This document shows positions 36,357 to 47,923 of a DNA stretch of 64,000 nt, piece by piece. The translations under genes and the position numbers were made by a program. Position 1 is the first letter of the stretch. Each line of letters begins with the position of its first letter. Origin of the DNA: Exiguobacterium profundum (lineage in GTDB: Bacteria; Bacillota; Bacilli; Exiguobacteriales; Exiguobacteriaceae); contig NZ_MRSV01000001.1 in assembly GCF_001909285.1 (NCBI RefSeq), positions 2,064,556-2,128,555 on the forward strand. The letters are read 5' to 3'. The notes below the pieces were generated by a model. The model saw only the letters and a program-made list of their open reading frames with translations, was not told the origin of the DNA and made no database searches.

Positions 36357-36386
36357 AATATATCATATTTTCCCGATAAATCGCAA
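36357..36386 (-). promoter_or_regulatory. Sigma-A promoter of the rimP-nusA-infB operon
   Basis: The minus strand has TTGCGA (36381-36386), an 18-bp spacer and TATATT (36357-36362). The -35 lies next to the polC stop. Confidence 0.6.
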
Positions 36387-36387
36387 C

Positions 36388-39300
36388 TTACACCCCAAAA
36401 TCAAAGAATGAGAGTTGGTTCTCATCAGGCAGACCTTCGAGACATTTCATCGTATCGAGTGTCTCGATGACCGTTTTCGAAAGTTTCGCACGTTTCCGCA
36501 AATCTTCTTTCGAAAGGAACTGTCCTTCTTCCCTTGCTTCAACAATCGCTTTTGCCGCATTCGTTCCCAGTCCATCGACCGCGTTGAAAGGTGGAATCAG
36601 CGTATTGTCTTCAATCAAGAACTCTGTCGCACTCGACCGATACAAGTCGATGTTTTGGAACTTCATTCCCCGCTCGAGCATTTCGAGCGCAAGTTCGAGG
36701 ACCGTGTGTAGCCCTTTATCCTTCGCTGTCGCATCGAACCCTTTTTCTCGAATATTTGACATCGCCTTACGAACGGCCTGGGGACCTTTGATCATCGCGG
36801 ATAAGTCAAAATCTCCCGCTCGAACGGTAAAGTACGTCGCGTAGTACAGAATCGGATGATGTACTTTAAAGTATGCAATCCGGACCGCCATTAACACGTA
36901 GGCAGTCGCGTGTGCTTTCGGGAACATGTACTTGATTTTCTTACAAGACGAGATATACCATTCCGGCACGTCATTCTCTCGCATCTCGGACTCCATCTCT
37001 TCCGTAAGCCCTTTCCCTTTCCGGACGGATTCCATGATTTTAAAGGCGAATGACGGTTCGAGGCCCGCGTAAATCAGATAGACCATGATGTCATCTCGAC
37101 AACCAATCACATCCTTCAGTTCGCACGTCCCGTTATAAATCAATTCGTTCGCGTTCCCGAGCCAGACGTCTGTTCCGTGGGATAGACCGGAAATTTGAAC
37201 GAGCTCCGAGAACGTCGACGGTTTTGTCTCTTCAAGCATCTGACGAACGAATTTCGTCCCGAATTCTGGAATCCCGAGCGTCCCGGTTTTCGATTCAATC
37301 TGTTCTGGTGTCACCCCAAGCACTTCTGGTGAAGAAAAAATCTTCATGACTGTCGGGTCATCTGTCGGAATCGTCTTTGGATCGATACCAGACAAATCCT
37401 GTAACATCCGGATGACGGTCGGGTCATCATGCCCGAGAATATCAAGTTTCAATAAGTTGTCATGGATGGAGTGGAAGTCGAAGTGAGTCGTCTTCCATTC
37501 AGACGAATTGTCATCCGCCGGATATTGAATCGGGGAGATATCCGCGATGTCCATATAGTCCGGTACGACGATGATACCCCCTGGGTGTTGCCCCGTCGTC
37601 CTTTTTACACCGGTGACCCCAGAAACGAGACGGTCGACTTCGGCGTTCCGATAAATCTTATCGTTCTCGGTCGCATAGCCTTTCACGTATCCATAAGCCG
37701 TTTTGTCGGCAATCGTGCCGATTGTCCCGGCACGATAGACGTATTCTTCTCCGAACAGTACTTTTGTATAGGCGTGGGCATGCGGTTGATATTCACCTGA
37801 GAAGTTCAAGTCGATATCCGGTACTTTGTCCCCTTTGAAACCAAGGAATGTCTCGAACGGAATATCATGACCGTCTTTTTTGTACTTTTTTCCGCACTCC
37901 GGACACTCCTTGTCTGGCAAGTCATACCCCGAACCGACTGATCCATCATTAAAGAAATGTGAGTGCTGACAGTTCGGACAGACGTAGTGAGGCGGTAGCG
38001 GGTTGACTTCGGTGATTTCCGTCATCGTTGCGACGAGACTCGACCCGACCGACCCCCGCGAACCGACCAGATATCCATCATCGAGTGATTTTTTAACGAG
38101 TTTATGCGAAATCAAATAAATGACGGCGAACCCGTGACCGATAATCGATTTGAGCTCTTTCTCAAGACGCGCCTCCACGATTTCAGGCAACTCGTCTCCA
38201 TAGATGGAGCGAGCCATGTCGTAGCTCATATTCCGAACCTCATCATCTGCCCCTTCAATTTTAGGTGTGTACAAATCATCCGGGATGATTTGAATGGACT
38301 CAATCTGATCAGCGATTGCATTCGGATTCGTGATGACGATTTCACGCGCTAAATCGACACCTAAAAACTTGAACTCTTCCATCATTTCTTTTGTCGTCCG
38401 GAAGTGCGCATGTGGTAATTCCTTACGCGTATTGATGAAGTTTGCCCCACCTTGTGTACGAATCAAGATTTCGCGATAAGACCGGTCCGACCGATCTAGA
38501 TAGTGCACATTCCCTGTCGCACAAACCGGTAACTCGGCCTTCTCGGCGACACGAATGATGCGCTTAATGATTTCGCGGAGTTCTAATTCATTCGTCACAA
38601 TCTCTTTATCAATCAAATGGTGGTAGAGTGCCGGGGGATGAATCTCGATAAAGTCATAAAATGACATCATCTTCTCGAGTTCATCATCCGACTTGTTCAA
38701 GGCGGCGTCAAAAATCTCCCCGTTATCACAAGCCGAACCAATCAATAATCCTTCTCGCCGTTTCACAAGCTCGGAACGTGGCATGCGTGCCATCCGATAC
38801 AAGTAATCGATGTGAGATAAGGAGATGAGCTCGTATAAATGACGAAGTCCTGGCTTTTTGTTTTTCGCGTAGATGGTCGCATGGAACGGACGAATCTTCG
38901 ACACGTCACTGCCGACTTTCGCGTTCAACGAGCGATGTGTCGTCATTTCGAACATCTGCTTAGCGAGATCGAGTAACTTCATGAGCAAATACGCCGTTGC
39001 TTCCGCATCGTAAATGGCACGGTGATGTTGTGTCAGTTCGATATCGAATCGCTTCGCGAGTGTATTGAGTCGATGATTCTTCAACGTCGGCATCAACGTT
39101 CGAGCAAGTTCGAGCGTGTCGATGACCGGGTAATCGTCCGGTTCATGCCCACCACTACGGAGTGTCGCCTCGAGGAAGCCCATGTCGAATGACGCGTTAT
39201 GGGCAACGAGAATGCTGTCGCCACACCACTCGACGAACTGTTTCGTGATCACTTCCGGGTCCGGTTGACCTTGAACCATGTCATCCGTGATCCCTGTCAA

Positions 39301-40680
39301 TTCGATGGTGGTCGCTGACAAGGCATGTTTCGGGTCGGCGAACGCTTCAAACCGGTCAATGATTTCTCCGTCCTTGATTTTAACCCCAGCGAGTTCGATG
39401 ATTTTATTGTAGACGGCAGAAAGTCCCGTTGTCTCGACGTCGAAGACGACGTATGTCGCATCATCCAATGCCACATCGGTCGCATGATAAGCGACAGGGA
39501 CACCATCGTTGACGACGTTCGCCTCGACTCCGTATAACACTTTGATATCATTTTTCTTCCCGGCTTAATAGGCTTCCGGGAACGCCTGAACTCCAGCATG
39601 GTCGGTAATGGCAATGGCACGGTGTCCCCATTTTGCGGCACGAGCGACGAGCGACGAGACATTTGTGACGGCATCCATTTGGCTCATCTGCGTATGCGCG
39701 TGAAGTTCGACGCGTTTCTCACCTTCCCATTCGTCACGTGGTGGTTCTACTTTTACTTCTTGAAGTTGAGATGCCATCATACATAGTTCGCGCATAAACG
39801 AATCATCTTCAACCCGACCGGCCGTTTGAATCCACATCCCTTTTTTGACGGCACTTAGCATACGGTCGTCATCGTCATCGCGTGCAAATACCTTCACAAT
39901 CAATGAGTCTGTGTAATCCGTCATCTTGAACGTGAATAGTTTCTTACCACTCTTCAACTCTTTGCGCTCTGCTGAGAAGACGAGTCCACGAATCGCGACA
40001 CGTCGTTCTTCCTCGATAATCGTCTTGATTGGGACAATCTCATCTTTAATGAGCGCACCCATCCGGATTTCTGTAATCGGTTCGTCGTTCGTTTCTGTTG
40101 CCTTGGCGAATTGGGCAGCCAGTGCCATTTTCGCTTGTTCGATATCTTCTTGAACGACCTGTTCGCGAAGGGCTTGATTTGCCTCAGCGTCTTCCGAAAA
40201 TTGAGCCTGACACGGTTTTTTTGTGAACCCTTAGGCACTATAGAGCGCCTGTACTTCTTGACAGAGCTCTTTGTCCACATAACTCGCCTCAGGTGCGGAA
40301 CGCACCGGAATCATAAGTTTGTTCTGCTCGAATCGTGGCGAAACGGAGCCGAAATAACTGCGCATCGCGCCAGATACTTGGCTCAACTCGCTGACGATTC
40401 GTGGCCAATAGTCGATATAGTCTTGCTCGCTCCCACCCGCTACTGTCGAGAATCGAGCGTACACCTCATCCGCAAACGTTGCATAACGGCTTTCTAGTCG
40501 ACTCATGAACAATTGATGCACGTCGTATGGCAATACTGCTGGAAATGAAAAATAGAACGTCCACGTCCGTCGCTTCTTATTGACGACGAGTCGTGAGAGT
40601 TCGGCCTGATCAAACAGGTCCGTCTCGGTCGTGATCCCAAGGTCACTTAATAATAATTGCATCTTTTGATTTGCTTCCAC
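36388..40680 (-). pseudogene. polC: DNA polymerase III alpha subunit PolC, frame interrupted by two in-frame TAA codons
   Basis: The Gram-positive replicative polymerase. A single frame of 1,431 codons (1,430 residues, normal for PolC) contains TAA at codon 150 (40231-40233) and codon 372 (39565-39567). Parts in order: N-terminal domain, OB fold (about 230-310), PHP domain split by the DnaQ-like exonuclease (FDVETTGLS), zinc-finger region (CPNC...CPEC), polymerase catalytic segment [12 protein letters not shown], and the C-terminal fingers. The first TAA falls where B. subtilis PolC has Phe (QFGFP), the second where it has Ser (FPDAYSA). No indel is needed. PolC is essential in relatives, so sequence error is likeliest. 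The start is GTG, or an ATG six codons on. Confidence 0.9.
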
Positions 40681-40716
40681 GGGTCCGTCTTTCCCCCTTT
40701 ATGCCAATTCGACAAA

Positions 40717-40746
40717 TGAAGGTGACCGCTTCCGCTGTCACCTTCA
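40717..40746 (-). terminator. Hairpin between proS and polC
   Basis: TGAAGGTGAC and its complement form a 10-bp perfect stem with a 10-nt loop; the following TTTG is a poor T-run. It is a possible weak terminator or processing signal. Confidence 0.5.
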
Positions 40747-40750
40747 TCCA

Positions 40751-42460
40751 TTAATGAACTTCGCTAAATTTTGAAGCGATGACTTCTTTCAATTCACCGA
40801 TTGATGTTTCAATCACTTCACCTGTTGCACGTACTTTCACTTCAACGATGCCTTCGCCAGCTTTTTTCCCGACGTTCACGCGAATCGGGAGTCCGATCAA
40901 ATCTGCATCGGCAAACTTGACGCCCGCACGTTCTTTCCGGTCATCGAACAAGATATCGTATGTTTGACCGAGCTCTTCATAAAGACGGTTCGCCAACTCG
41001 ACTTGCGTCTCATCTTTTGCGTTGATTGCAATCAAATGGAGATCGAACGGCGCTACGTTACGTGGCCAAATGATTCCACGGTCGTCGTGATGTTGTTCGA
41101 CGATGGCTGAAAGTGTGCGTGACACCCCAATGCCGTAGCAACCCATGATGAGTGGTTCGGCACGACCCTCTTCGTTGAGGAATGTCGCACCCATCGCTTC
41201 TGAATATCGTGTTCCGAGTTTAAATACTTGTCCCACTTCAATCCCACGAGCAAAACGAACCGGACCGGACTCATCCGGTGCCAAATCGCCTTCGACAACG
41301 AAACGTAAATCGTGGTATGTCATCTCGGCAAGGTCGCGCGCAGCATTTACACCCGTATAGTGTGTGTTCGCCTCGTTAGCACCACAGACAGCATCCACTA
41401 AGTATTTGACCGCATAGTCGGCAACGACTTTGACCGGAGCGTTAATCGGTCCGAGTGTACCTGGTGCACAGTTGAACAACTCAACGATTTTCGCTTCTTC
41501 TTCAAGTTGAATGTCGAGTCCACCGAGTGCGTTCTTCACTTTGACTTCATTCGCTTCGTGGTCGCCACGAACGATTGCCATGACAGTTTCGCCATCCACG
41601 TTAAACAAGACAGATTTGATTGTCGTCTTCGGATCCACATTCAAGAATGCCGCCACGTCCTCAATCGTACGATTTTCTTCCGTGTTCACTTTTTCGAGGG
41701 GATTTACGTCAGCTTGTTGCATCTCATAACGGTCGAGCGTTTCGGCCATCTCGATGTTCGCCGCATAGTTCGACGTGTCCGTGTAGACAATTGTATCTTC
41801 ACCAATATCCGCAAGCGCTTGGAATTCATGCGTGTCTTTCCCGCCGATTGCCCCAGAGTCTGCGACGACCGGACGATACTTCAGTCCTGTACGGTCGAAG
41901 ATACGTGAGTAGGCATTATACATGTTGGTATATTCTTCATCTAAGTCTTCTTGTGTCGCGTGGAATGAATAGGCGTCTTTCATCAAGAATTCGCGTCCGC
42001 GCAGCAATCCAAAACGTGGTCGACGCTCATCACGATACTTCGTTTGAATCTGGTACAAGTTCATCGGTAGTTTTTTATACGAGTTGAGCTCGTCTCGGAC
42101 GATCGATGTAATCAATTCTTCGTGTGTCGCACCGAGTGCGAAGCGACGGTCATGACGGTCCGTCAAGCGCATCAACTCAGGACCGTAAATACCCCATCGT
42201 CCTGTCTCTTCCCAAAGTTCTGCCGGTTGGATGGCAGGCATCAATAGCTCTTGAGCTCCGGCACGATTCATCTCTTCACGGATGATCGTTTGGATGTTGT
42301 GTAACACTTTATGTCCGAGTGGAAGATAAGAATAAATTCCTGCCGCATTTTGACGGATGAATCCTCCACGGACGAGGAGTTGATGGCTGACCGCTTCCGC
42401 GTCAGCCGGCACTTCTCTCAATGTAGGCATGAGCAATCTAGATTGTTTCATACAGTTCAA
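40751..42460 (-). CDS. proS: Prolyl-tRNA synthetase (bacterial type)
   Basis: About 569 residues, class II synthetase. Motif 2/3 elements ([21 protein letters not shown]), an inserted YbaK-like editing domain (about 235-380) and a C-terminal anticodon-binding domain are present. The TTG at 42460 has GAAGGG 5-6 nt upstream; an ATG three codons on (42451) is the more conserved-looking start but is 14 nt from the ribosome-binding site. No T-box leader is present; rseP ends 23 bp upstream. Confidence 0.94.
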   Translation of the reverse strand: MNCMKQSRLLMPTLREVPADAEAVSHQLLVRGGFIRQNAAGIYSYLPLGHKVLHNIQTIIREEMNRAGAQELLMPAIQPAELWEETGRWGIYGPELMRLTDRHDRRFALGATHEELITSIVRDELNSYKKLPMNLYQIQTKYRDERRPRFGLLRGREFLMKDAYSFHATQEDLDEEYTNMYNAYSRIFDRTGLKYRPVVADSGAIGGKDTHEFQALADIGEDTIVYTDTSNYAANIEMAETLDRYEMQQADVNPLEKVNTEENRTIEDVAAFLNVDPKTTIKSVLFNVDGETVMAIVRGDHEANEVKVKNALGGLDIQLEEEAKIVELFNCAPGTLGPINAPVKVVADYAVKYLVDAVCGANEANTHYTGVNAARDLAEMTYHDLRFVVEGDLAPDESGPVRFARGIEVGQVFKLGTRYSEAMGATFLNEEGRAEPLIMGCYGIGVSRTLSAIVEQHHDDRGIIWPRNVAPFDLHLIAINAKDETQVELANRLYEELGQTYDILFDDRKERAGVKFADADLIGLPIRVNVGKKAGEGIVEVKVRATGEVIETSIGELKEVIASKFSEVH

Positions 42461-42483
42461 CGTTTCCCTTCTCTACAAACAGC

Positions 42484-43734
42484 TTATTTAAAGAATGATT
42501 GAATGTCGTTCCAAGTGACAATCAACATTAAAATCATCAAGAGTGCGAATCCGATAAAGTGGACGAATCCTTCCTTTTTCGGATCGATTTGACGTCCGCG
42601 TACCGCTTCGAACAAGAGGAAAATCAAACGTCCTCCGTCTAACGCTGGCAATGGGAGCAAGTTGAAGATGGCAAGGTTGACGGAGAGAAGCGCTGTCCAA
42701 TTCAACAGCATGATCAAACCGCTCGCCGCTACTTCATCTGTCATCCGTACAATCCCGACCGGACCTGCTAGTTGATCGACACCGACTTGTCCTGTCACCA
42801 AATCACCGACCGCAGAGAAGATCAGCGTCGACATCGTCCATGTCGTTTCCGCCCCCGTCGTCACGGCTTTGACCGGTGATCGTTCGAGCGCGTTCGTGAC
42901 ACCAAGAATCCCGACCGTCTCTCCGTTTTGTTCGACTGCTTGTGGTGTAAGGGTGACAGTTGCTTCCTCTCCATCACGGACATACGTGACTTCCGTAGGG
43001 GTGTCCGCGCGGTCTTCTAAAGCAGATCGCAAGTCGAGCCAATCGGTAATCGGCTCGCCTTCAATCGAGACGATTTCATCCCCACTCATCAAACCAGCCT
43101 CATCAGCGGCTGAATCCGGTTGAACCGTACCAATTTGACCATCGTTCGTTGGGGTTCCTTGAACGAGCCCAACAATGATGAGCAAGATGAACGCCAAGAC
43201 AAAGTTCATCGCCGGACCGGCTGCGATGGCCAAGACACGCTTCCAAACCGACTGGGCCCCAAACGTTCGATCATACGGTGCAATTTGAATTTCCATCCCT
43301 TGGTCGACAAGGAGTGTGTCTCGCTCTAATGAATAGACCCGCACTTCCTCATCGATGAGAAGTTGAACTTTCAACTCATGTGTCGAATCGAACTTATCGA
43401 CGGTTCCGACGACATGGACATCTGTAGCCGTGTCCGGTTGGAAGTAGACACGATCGACCGTCCCCTGTTCAGTGAGACGAAGTCCGACATGCTGACCCGC
43501 TCGGACTTCAATCGGTTCAAAATCTTCTCCGGCCATTTTGACGTAGCCACCGATTGGTAAAAGACGAATGGTATAGAGCGTTTCATTTTTACGGAATGAA
43601 ACAATTTTTGGACCGAATTCGATTGCAAACTCGTGACAGAGAATGCCTGCCCGTTTCGCCATGACGAGGTGTCCCCATTCGTGTACCGAAATGAGAACGC
43701 CAAACATCAAAACGATGGCGATAAAAGTCGTCAT
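42484..43734 (-). CDS. rseP: Site-2 protease RseP/RasP
   Basis: A 416-residue intramembrane zinc metalloprotease. HEWGH (in the first helix) is the zinc motif, with the third ligand in the C-terminal LPLPALDGGR segment; a PDZ domain lies about residues 185-270. RasP completes the RsiW cleavage begun by PrsW, whose gene is at 2 kb, so both steps of the SigW pathway are represented. It is cotranscribed with dxr (3 bp apart). Confidence 0.94.
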   Translation of the reverse strand: MTTFIAIVLMFGVLISVHEWGHLVMAKRAGILCHEFAIEFGPKIVSFRKNETLYTIRLLPIGGYVKMAGEDFEPIEVRAGQHVGLRLTEQGTVDRVYFQPDTATDVHVVGTVDKFDSTHELKVQLLIDEEVRVYSLERDTLLVDQGMEIQIAPYDRTFGAQSVWKRVLAIAAGPAMNFVLAFILLIIVGLVQGTPTNDGQIGTVQPDSAADEAGLMSGDEIVSIEGEPITDWLDLRSALEDRADTPTEVTYVRDGEEATVTLTPQAVEQNGETVGILGVTNALERSPVKAVTTGAETTWTMSTLIFSAVGDLVTGQVGVDQLAGPVGIVRMTDEVAASGLIMLLNWTALLSVNLAIFNLLPLPALDGGRLIFLLFEAVRGRQIDPKKEGFVHFIGFALLMILMLIVTWNDIQSFFK

Positions 43735-43737
43735 GAT

Positions 43738-44895
43738 TTATTCCCCACCTTCAATTCCTTGCTGAATCTGTTGACGTACTGCTTGGTCAACTTCTAGAAT
43801 TTGCGCGAGCGTCGGCTCGGCAATGACCTCATGTCGAGCCATCGCTTCTTCGACGAGTCGTTCAATCTCTAAAAACGTGATCTGACCGTTCAAGAATAGG
43901 TCCACTGCCACTTCATTGGCTGCATTCAAGACGGTCGGCATGGAACCACCGGCTCTTCCTGCTTCGAACGCTAACCGGAGTGCCGGGTAACGATTGAAAT
44001 CAGCCTCTTCAAAATGCAGCTTTCCGATTTCCTTCAAGTTTAACCGCTTATTCCCCTCGATTTCAAGCCGCTTCGGTCCCGATAGCGCATAAAGGATCGG
44101 ACCGCGCATATCCGGGTTTCCAAGCTGGGCCATCACGGCAGCATCTTTAAATTCGACCATCGAATGAATAATCGATTCTCGATGCAAGATGACTTCAATA
44201 TCATTATAATCGATATCGAACAGCCAGTGTGCCTCGATGACTTCTAAGCCTTTGTTGAACATCGTCGCCGAATCGATTGTGATTTTTGCTCCCATTGTCC
44301 AGTTCGGATGATTCAGTGCGTCTTCAACAGTCACATCAGCCAGCTCATCACGTGAACGATCACGGAAACTACCGCCTGAAGCCGTTAGAATAATCTTTGA
44401 TACATCTTCTCTTCGTTCCCCGTTCAAACATTGATAAATCGCGGAGTGTTCACTGTCGACAGGCAATAGGTTGACCCCATGTTCTTTCACGGCCGCTTTG
44501 ACAAGATGTCCTGCGGTAACGAGTGTTTCCTTGTTGGCGAGTGCAATATCTTTCCCTGCTTGAATCGCCGCAAGCGTCGGTTCGAGTCCAACTGCTCCAA
44601 CGACTGCCGTCACGACGATGTCAGCCCGTTCTGCCGTTGCACACTCCTTCAGCCCCTCCGGTCCAATAAAATAGAGAGGTTCATATGTAAGACGTGGCTT
44701 CAACTGCTCGAGTACTTCGATACTCGTTGCCGACACATATTTTGGTCTAAGTCGATTGATCCATTCCGTGGCGACATCGACGTTCGTTCCGAACGCATAC
44801 GCCTCAAGTTCAAACAGGTCGGGGTGCTGTTCGATGACGTCACAAGTTTGAACGCCAATCGAACCAGTCCCACCAATTAAGCTAATTCGCTTCAT
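43738..44895 (-). CDS. dxr: 1-deoxy-D-xylulose-5-phosphate reductoisomerase
   Basis: Second step of the MEP isoprenoid pathway, NADPH dependent. 385 residues. NADPH motif [10 protein letters not shown] is at the N-terminus; [20 protein letters not shown] and LTASGGSF form the active site. It lies with cdsA and uppS in a conserved envelope/isoprenoid operon; its product feeds UppS. Confidence 0.96.
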   Translation of the reverse strand: MKRISLIGGTGSIGVQTCDVIEQHPDLFELEAYAFGTNVDVATEWINRLRPKYVSATSIEVLEQLKPRLTYEPLYFIGPEGLKECATAERADIVVTAVVGAVGLEPTLAAIQAGKDIALANKETLVTAGHLVKAAVKEHGVNLLPVDSEHSAIYQCLNGERREDVSKIILTASGGSFRDRSRDELADVTVEDALNHPNWTMGAKITIDSATMFNKGLEVIEAHWLFDIDYNDIEVILHRESIIHSMVEFKDAAVMAQLGNPDMRGPILYALSGPKRLEIEGNKRLNLKEIGKLHFEEADFNRYPALRLAFEAGRAGGSMPTVLNAANEVAVDLFLNGQITFLEIERLVEEAMARHEVIAEPTLAQILEVDQAVRQQIQQGIEGGE

Positions 44896-44909
44896 TTCGA
44901 CACTCCTTT

Positions 44910-45707
44910 TTAAAGCAGATTAAACACCCAAATGACGGTAAAGACCGCAATCATACTATCAAACCGGTCTAAAATGCCACCATGTCCTGGTAACAGGTGA
45001 CCCGAATCTTTGACTCCATACTGGCGCTTATAAGCAGACTGCACCAAATCTCCGAGCTGTCCGACTACCGCCACGACAATCGCTAAAATGACGACCTCAA
45101 TTATCGGCAAGATCGGATTAATCCAGACGAAGATGATACCGAGTACAATCGCAGACACAATGCCCCCAATCGCCCCTTCAATCGTCTTGTTCGGACTAAT
45201 CGATGGCCATAATTTGGCTTTCCCGAATGCCTTTCCGGTAAAATATGCTCCCGAGTCCGTCGCCCAAATCATAAACAAGATTAGCAACACTTTCGATAGA
45301 CCGTCCTCAGAGAGCCGGACTAACGCAAAACTAGAGAAACCGACGACCAAATAGACCGCTGAGACGAAGTAAAAACTAGCGTCATCATACGTGAATCGAT
45401 TTTTCGTGACCATTTTCCAAAACAGCAACAACACGAGCCCTAAGACGAGCCATTGTTCAATCGAGAACGGAAGTTCATCCGTGACAACCTGATTCTCAAT
45501 CAATAATAAGAGGAATGGGAACGCCACGAGGAGCGCTGTGACCAAGAACGGAAACGCCAACAGCTTATGCTGTCGCATCAACGTGAATTCACTCAATCCG
45601 ATGAGTGCTAAAATCCCCATCAATGAAACAAATGCATTTCCTCCAAGCGCAATTACCGTGATGAAGATGGCTCCTGCCCATAGTCCTGTAATAATACGTG
45701 TCTTCAT
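44910..45707 (-). CDS. cdsA: Phosphatidate cytidylyltransferase
   Basis: Makes CDP-diacylglycerol from CTP and phosphatidate. A 265-residue polytopic membrane protein with about eight helices. The CDS signature is clear ([13 protein letters not shown] then SPNKTIEG, and [13 protein letters not shown]). The ATG at 45707 is chosen because GGTGGGGTG precedes it and it begins 2 bp from the uppS stop; a longer in-frame version would overlap uppS. Confidence 0.93.
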   Translation of the reverse strand: MKTRIITGLWAGAIFITVIALGGNAFVSLMGILALIGLSEFTLMRQHKLLAFPFLVTALLVAFPFLLLLIENQVVTDELPFSIEQWLVLGLVLLLFWKMVTKNRFTYDDASFYFVSAVYLVVGFSSFALVRLSEDGLSKVLLILFMIWATDSGAYFTGKAFGKAKLWPSISPNKTIEGAIGGIVSAIVLGIIFVWINPILPIIEVVILAIVVAVVGQLGDLVQSAYKRQYGVKDSGHLLPGHGGILDRFDSMIAVFTVIWVFNLL

Positions 45708-45708
45708 G

Positions 45709-46446
45709 TTACACCCCACCAAAACGTCGCGTGCGCGCGTTGTATGATTCAATCGCTTCTACAAAATGCTCACGCTTAAATTCCGGCCACAATACTTCTG
45801 TGAAATGAAGTTCAGCATATGCGCTTTGCCATAATAAAAAGTTAGAGAGTCGTTGTTCCCCGCTCGTCCGAATAACGAGATCCACGTCTTGAACGTGTGT
45901 CATGAGTCGTTCACCAATCATACGGTCATCGATATCGTCTGGCTGAACCAAACCGGACTGAACGTCTCCTGCAATGCTGCGCATCGCTTGAACGAGCTCA
46001 TCCCGTCCCCCATAGTTGAGTGCGAAGACAAGATTCAACCCTGTGTTCGCAACGGTCCGTTCTCTCGCCTCGTTAACGGCTTCTCGTGTCTCTCGTGGGA
46101 GTTTCGACGTATCTCCCGCAACGAGCACTCGTACATTCTGTTCGTGGAGTTCTTTCAAATCGGTCTCCAAAAACTGTTTCGGCAGTTTCATCAAGAATGA
46201 GACTTCCTCTTCCGGACGAGTCCAATTCTCTGTAGAGAACGCATAAAGCGTCAGAGACCGAATCCCGAGTTCTTGTGCTGTTCGTACCGCTTCCCGGATG
46301 GACTTCATCCCTTCCCGGTGACCCATGATGCGAGGGAGACCACGTTTTTTGGCCCAGCGTCCATTTCCATCCATAATGATGGCTACGTTCTCAGGAACAC
46401 TTAACTCCGCCTCGATTTTCGTTTTAGGATTCACCCATTTAAACAT
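45709..46446 (-). CDS. uppS: Undecaprenyl diphosphate synthase
   Basis: cis-Prenyltransferase making the C55 lipid carrier for wall polymers. 245 residues. Catalytic Asp in IIMDGNGRWA, then LTLYAFSTENW, and the C-terminal DLVIRTSGEQRLSNFLLWQ, all intact. Confidence 0.96.
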   Translation of the reverse strand: MFKWVNPKTKIEAELSVPENVAIIMDGNGRWAKKRGLPRIMGHREGMKSIREAVRTAQELGIRSLTLYAFSTENWTRPEEEVSFLMKLPKQFLETDLKELHEQNVRVLVAGDTSKLPRETREAVNEARERTVANTGLNLVFALNYGGRDELVQAMRSIAGDVQSGLVQPDDIDDRMIGERLMTHVQDVDLVIRTSGEQRLSNFLLWQSAYAELHFTEVLWPEFKREHFVEAIESYNARTRRFGGV

Positions 46447-46467
46447 TCTGTTATCCTCCTGATTGTA

Positions 46468-46499
46468 TGAAAGAAGGACCCTCTCAGAAAAAGGGTCCC
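46468..46499 (-). terminator. Hairpin after frr
   Basis: On the minus strand GGACCCT...AGGGTCC forms a 7-bp stem (loop about 9 nt) followed by TTCTTTC, between frr and uppS. It is a moderate intrinsic terminator. Confidence 0.65.
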
Positions 46500-46530
46500 C
46501 ACACAGCTTTTTGGTATACCACTTCCGTGA

Positions 46531-47091
46531 TTACACTTCCATGATTTCTTTTTCTTTAATTTTTGCAGATTCATCAATCTTCTTGATATACGAATCCGTC
46601 AACGTTTGAACGTCATCTGCATATCCGCGGAGATCGTCTTCTGTTAACTCGCCATCTTTCTCGAGTTTCTTCAAGTTTTCATTTGCGTCACGACGAACAT
46701 TACGGACAGCGACTTTCGCTTCTTCTGCGTATTTTTTCGTGACTTTAACTAATTCTTTACGACGTTCTTCCGTCAATGCAGGAATCGCCAAACGAATGAC
46801 CGTACCGTCAGATGATGGAGACAAGCCGAGGTCTGCCTTTTGAATCGCTTTCTCTACTTCAGAAACCATTGACTTATCCCATGGTTGAATCAAAAGTAGG
46901 CGCGCTTCTGGTGTATTGATGTTTGCCACTTGATTGAGTGGTGTTGGGACACCATAGTAATCAACTTGGACAGGATCCAAAATCGATGCGCTGGCACGGC
47001 CAGTGCGAAGCGTTCCAAAATCACGTTTAAGTGAAGAATGCGCTTTTTCCATTTTTTCTTCAGCTTTTTTCAATACTTCTTTGACACTCAT
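46531..47091 (-). CDS. frr: Ribosome recycling factor
   Basis: A 186-residue three-helix-bundle/beta domain protein that splits post-termination ribosomes with EF-G. The segments [20 protein letters not shown] and [21 protein letters not shown] are typical. It overlaps pyrH by 4 bp. Confidence 0.97.
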   Translation of the reverse strand: MSVKEVLKKAEEKMEKAHSSLKRDFGTLRTGRASASILDPVQVDYYGVPTPLNQVANINTPEARLLLIQPWDKSMVSEVEKAIQKADLGLSPSSDGTVIRLAIPALTEERRKELVKVTKKYAEEAKVAVRNVRRDANENLKKLEKDGELTEDDLRGYADDVQTLTDSYIKKIDESAKIKEKEIMEV

Positions 47092-47813
47092 GAATTGACT
47101 CCTCCTACTACCGTCCCGATATGTTCCCCGAGAACGACACGTTTAATGTTACCTTCTTCAAGCAATGAGAATACAATCAATGGAATGTGGTTGTCCATAC
47201 AAAGTGACGTTGCTGTCGAGTCCATGACTTGAAGTCCATCCTTTAAGACGTCAAGATAAGACAACGTATCGTACTTCACTGCCGTCGCGTCCAATTTCGG
47301 ATCAGCTGAATAGACGCCGTCCACATTGTTTTTACCCATTAAGATGACATCAGCTTCGATTTCAGCCGCACGGAGGGCAGCTGTCGTGTCCGTTGAGAAA
47401 TATGGGTTTCCTGTGCCGGCCGCAAAGATAACGACGCGTCCTTTTTCAAGATGACGCATTGCGCGACGACGAATGTATGGTTCAGCAACTTGTCGCATTT
47501 CAATTGATGTTTGGACGCGCGTTTGGACACCGTACGTTTCAAGGCTATCTTGAAGAGCAAGTGAGTTCAATACAGTTGCGAGCATACCCATGTAATCTGC
47601 GTTTGCCCGATCCATCCCGAGTTCACTACCCGTCTTTCCACGCCAAATGTTTCCGGCACCTACAACAACGGCGACTTCTACACCCATCTCGATCAATTCT
47701 TTAATTTGACTTGAGATTGAGTTTACAATGTTAGGGTCGATCCCGTAACCTTGATCTCCAGCGAGCGCTTCTCCACTCAATTTTAACACAATTCGTTTAT
47801 ATTTCGGTTCCAT
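47088..47813 (-). CDS. pyrH: UMP kinase
   Basis: Phosphorylates UMP with ATP; 241 residues, amino-acid-kinase fold. KLSGEALAG (ATP/phosphate), [24 protein letters not shown] and [11 protein letters not shown] segments are present. In Gram-positives it is regulated by GTP and UTP. It overlaps frr by 4 bp and follows tsf. Confidence 0.96.
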   Translation of the reverse strand: MEPKYKRIVLKLSGEALAGDQGYGIDPNIVNSISSQIKELIEMGVEVAVVVGAGNIWRGKTGSELGMDRANADYMGMLATVLNSLALQDSLETYGVQTRVQTSIEMRQVAEPYIRRRAMRHLEKGRVVIFAAGTGNPYFSTDTTAALRAAEIEADVILMGKNNVDGVYSADPKLDATAVKYDTLSYLDVLKDGLQVMDSTATSLCMDNHIPLIVFSLLEEGNIKRVVLGEHIGTVVGGVNS

Positions 47814-47834
47814 AACTTTGCCTCCTCTTGCTTG

Positions 47835-47897
47835 AAAAAAGGGAACACGCTCCCTTAACGAACTAACTCAAGGTTATACAGACGTGTTCCCATTTTT
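47835..47897 (-). terminator. Long-loop terminator between tsf and pyrH
   Basis: On the minus strand GGGAACACG and CGTGTTCCC pair across a loop of about 33 nt that contains its own small stem (CCTT/AAGG), followed by six T. It would trim rpsB-tsf transcripts before pyrH. Confidence 0.7.
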
Positions 47898-47923
47898 AGT
47901 TGCATCACTGATTGTGACACAGA

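Noticed and set aside
36388-40680. PolC pieces as a natural split gene or intein-containing gene
   Set aside because: The pieces are in one frame with no extra sequence, no split-intein motifs, and no credible ribosome-binding sites at the second and third pieces. Only single TAA codons separate them.
41620-42087. 155-codon plus-strand open frame opposite proS
   Set aside because: It is antisense shadow coding; low-complexity Ser/Arg content and no plausible start signal.
42461-42483. T-box leader for proS
   Set aside because: Only 23 bp separate rseP and proS, too short for a T-box.
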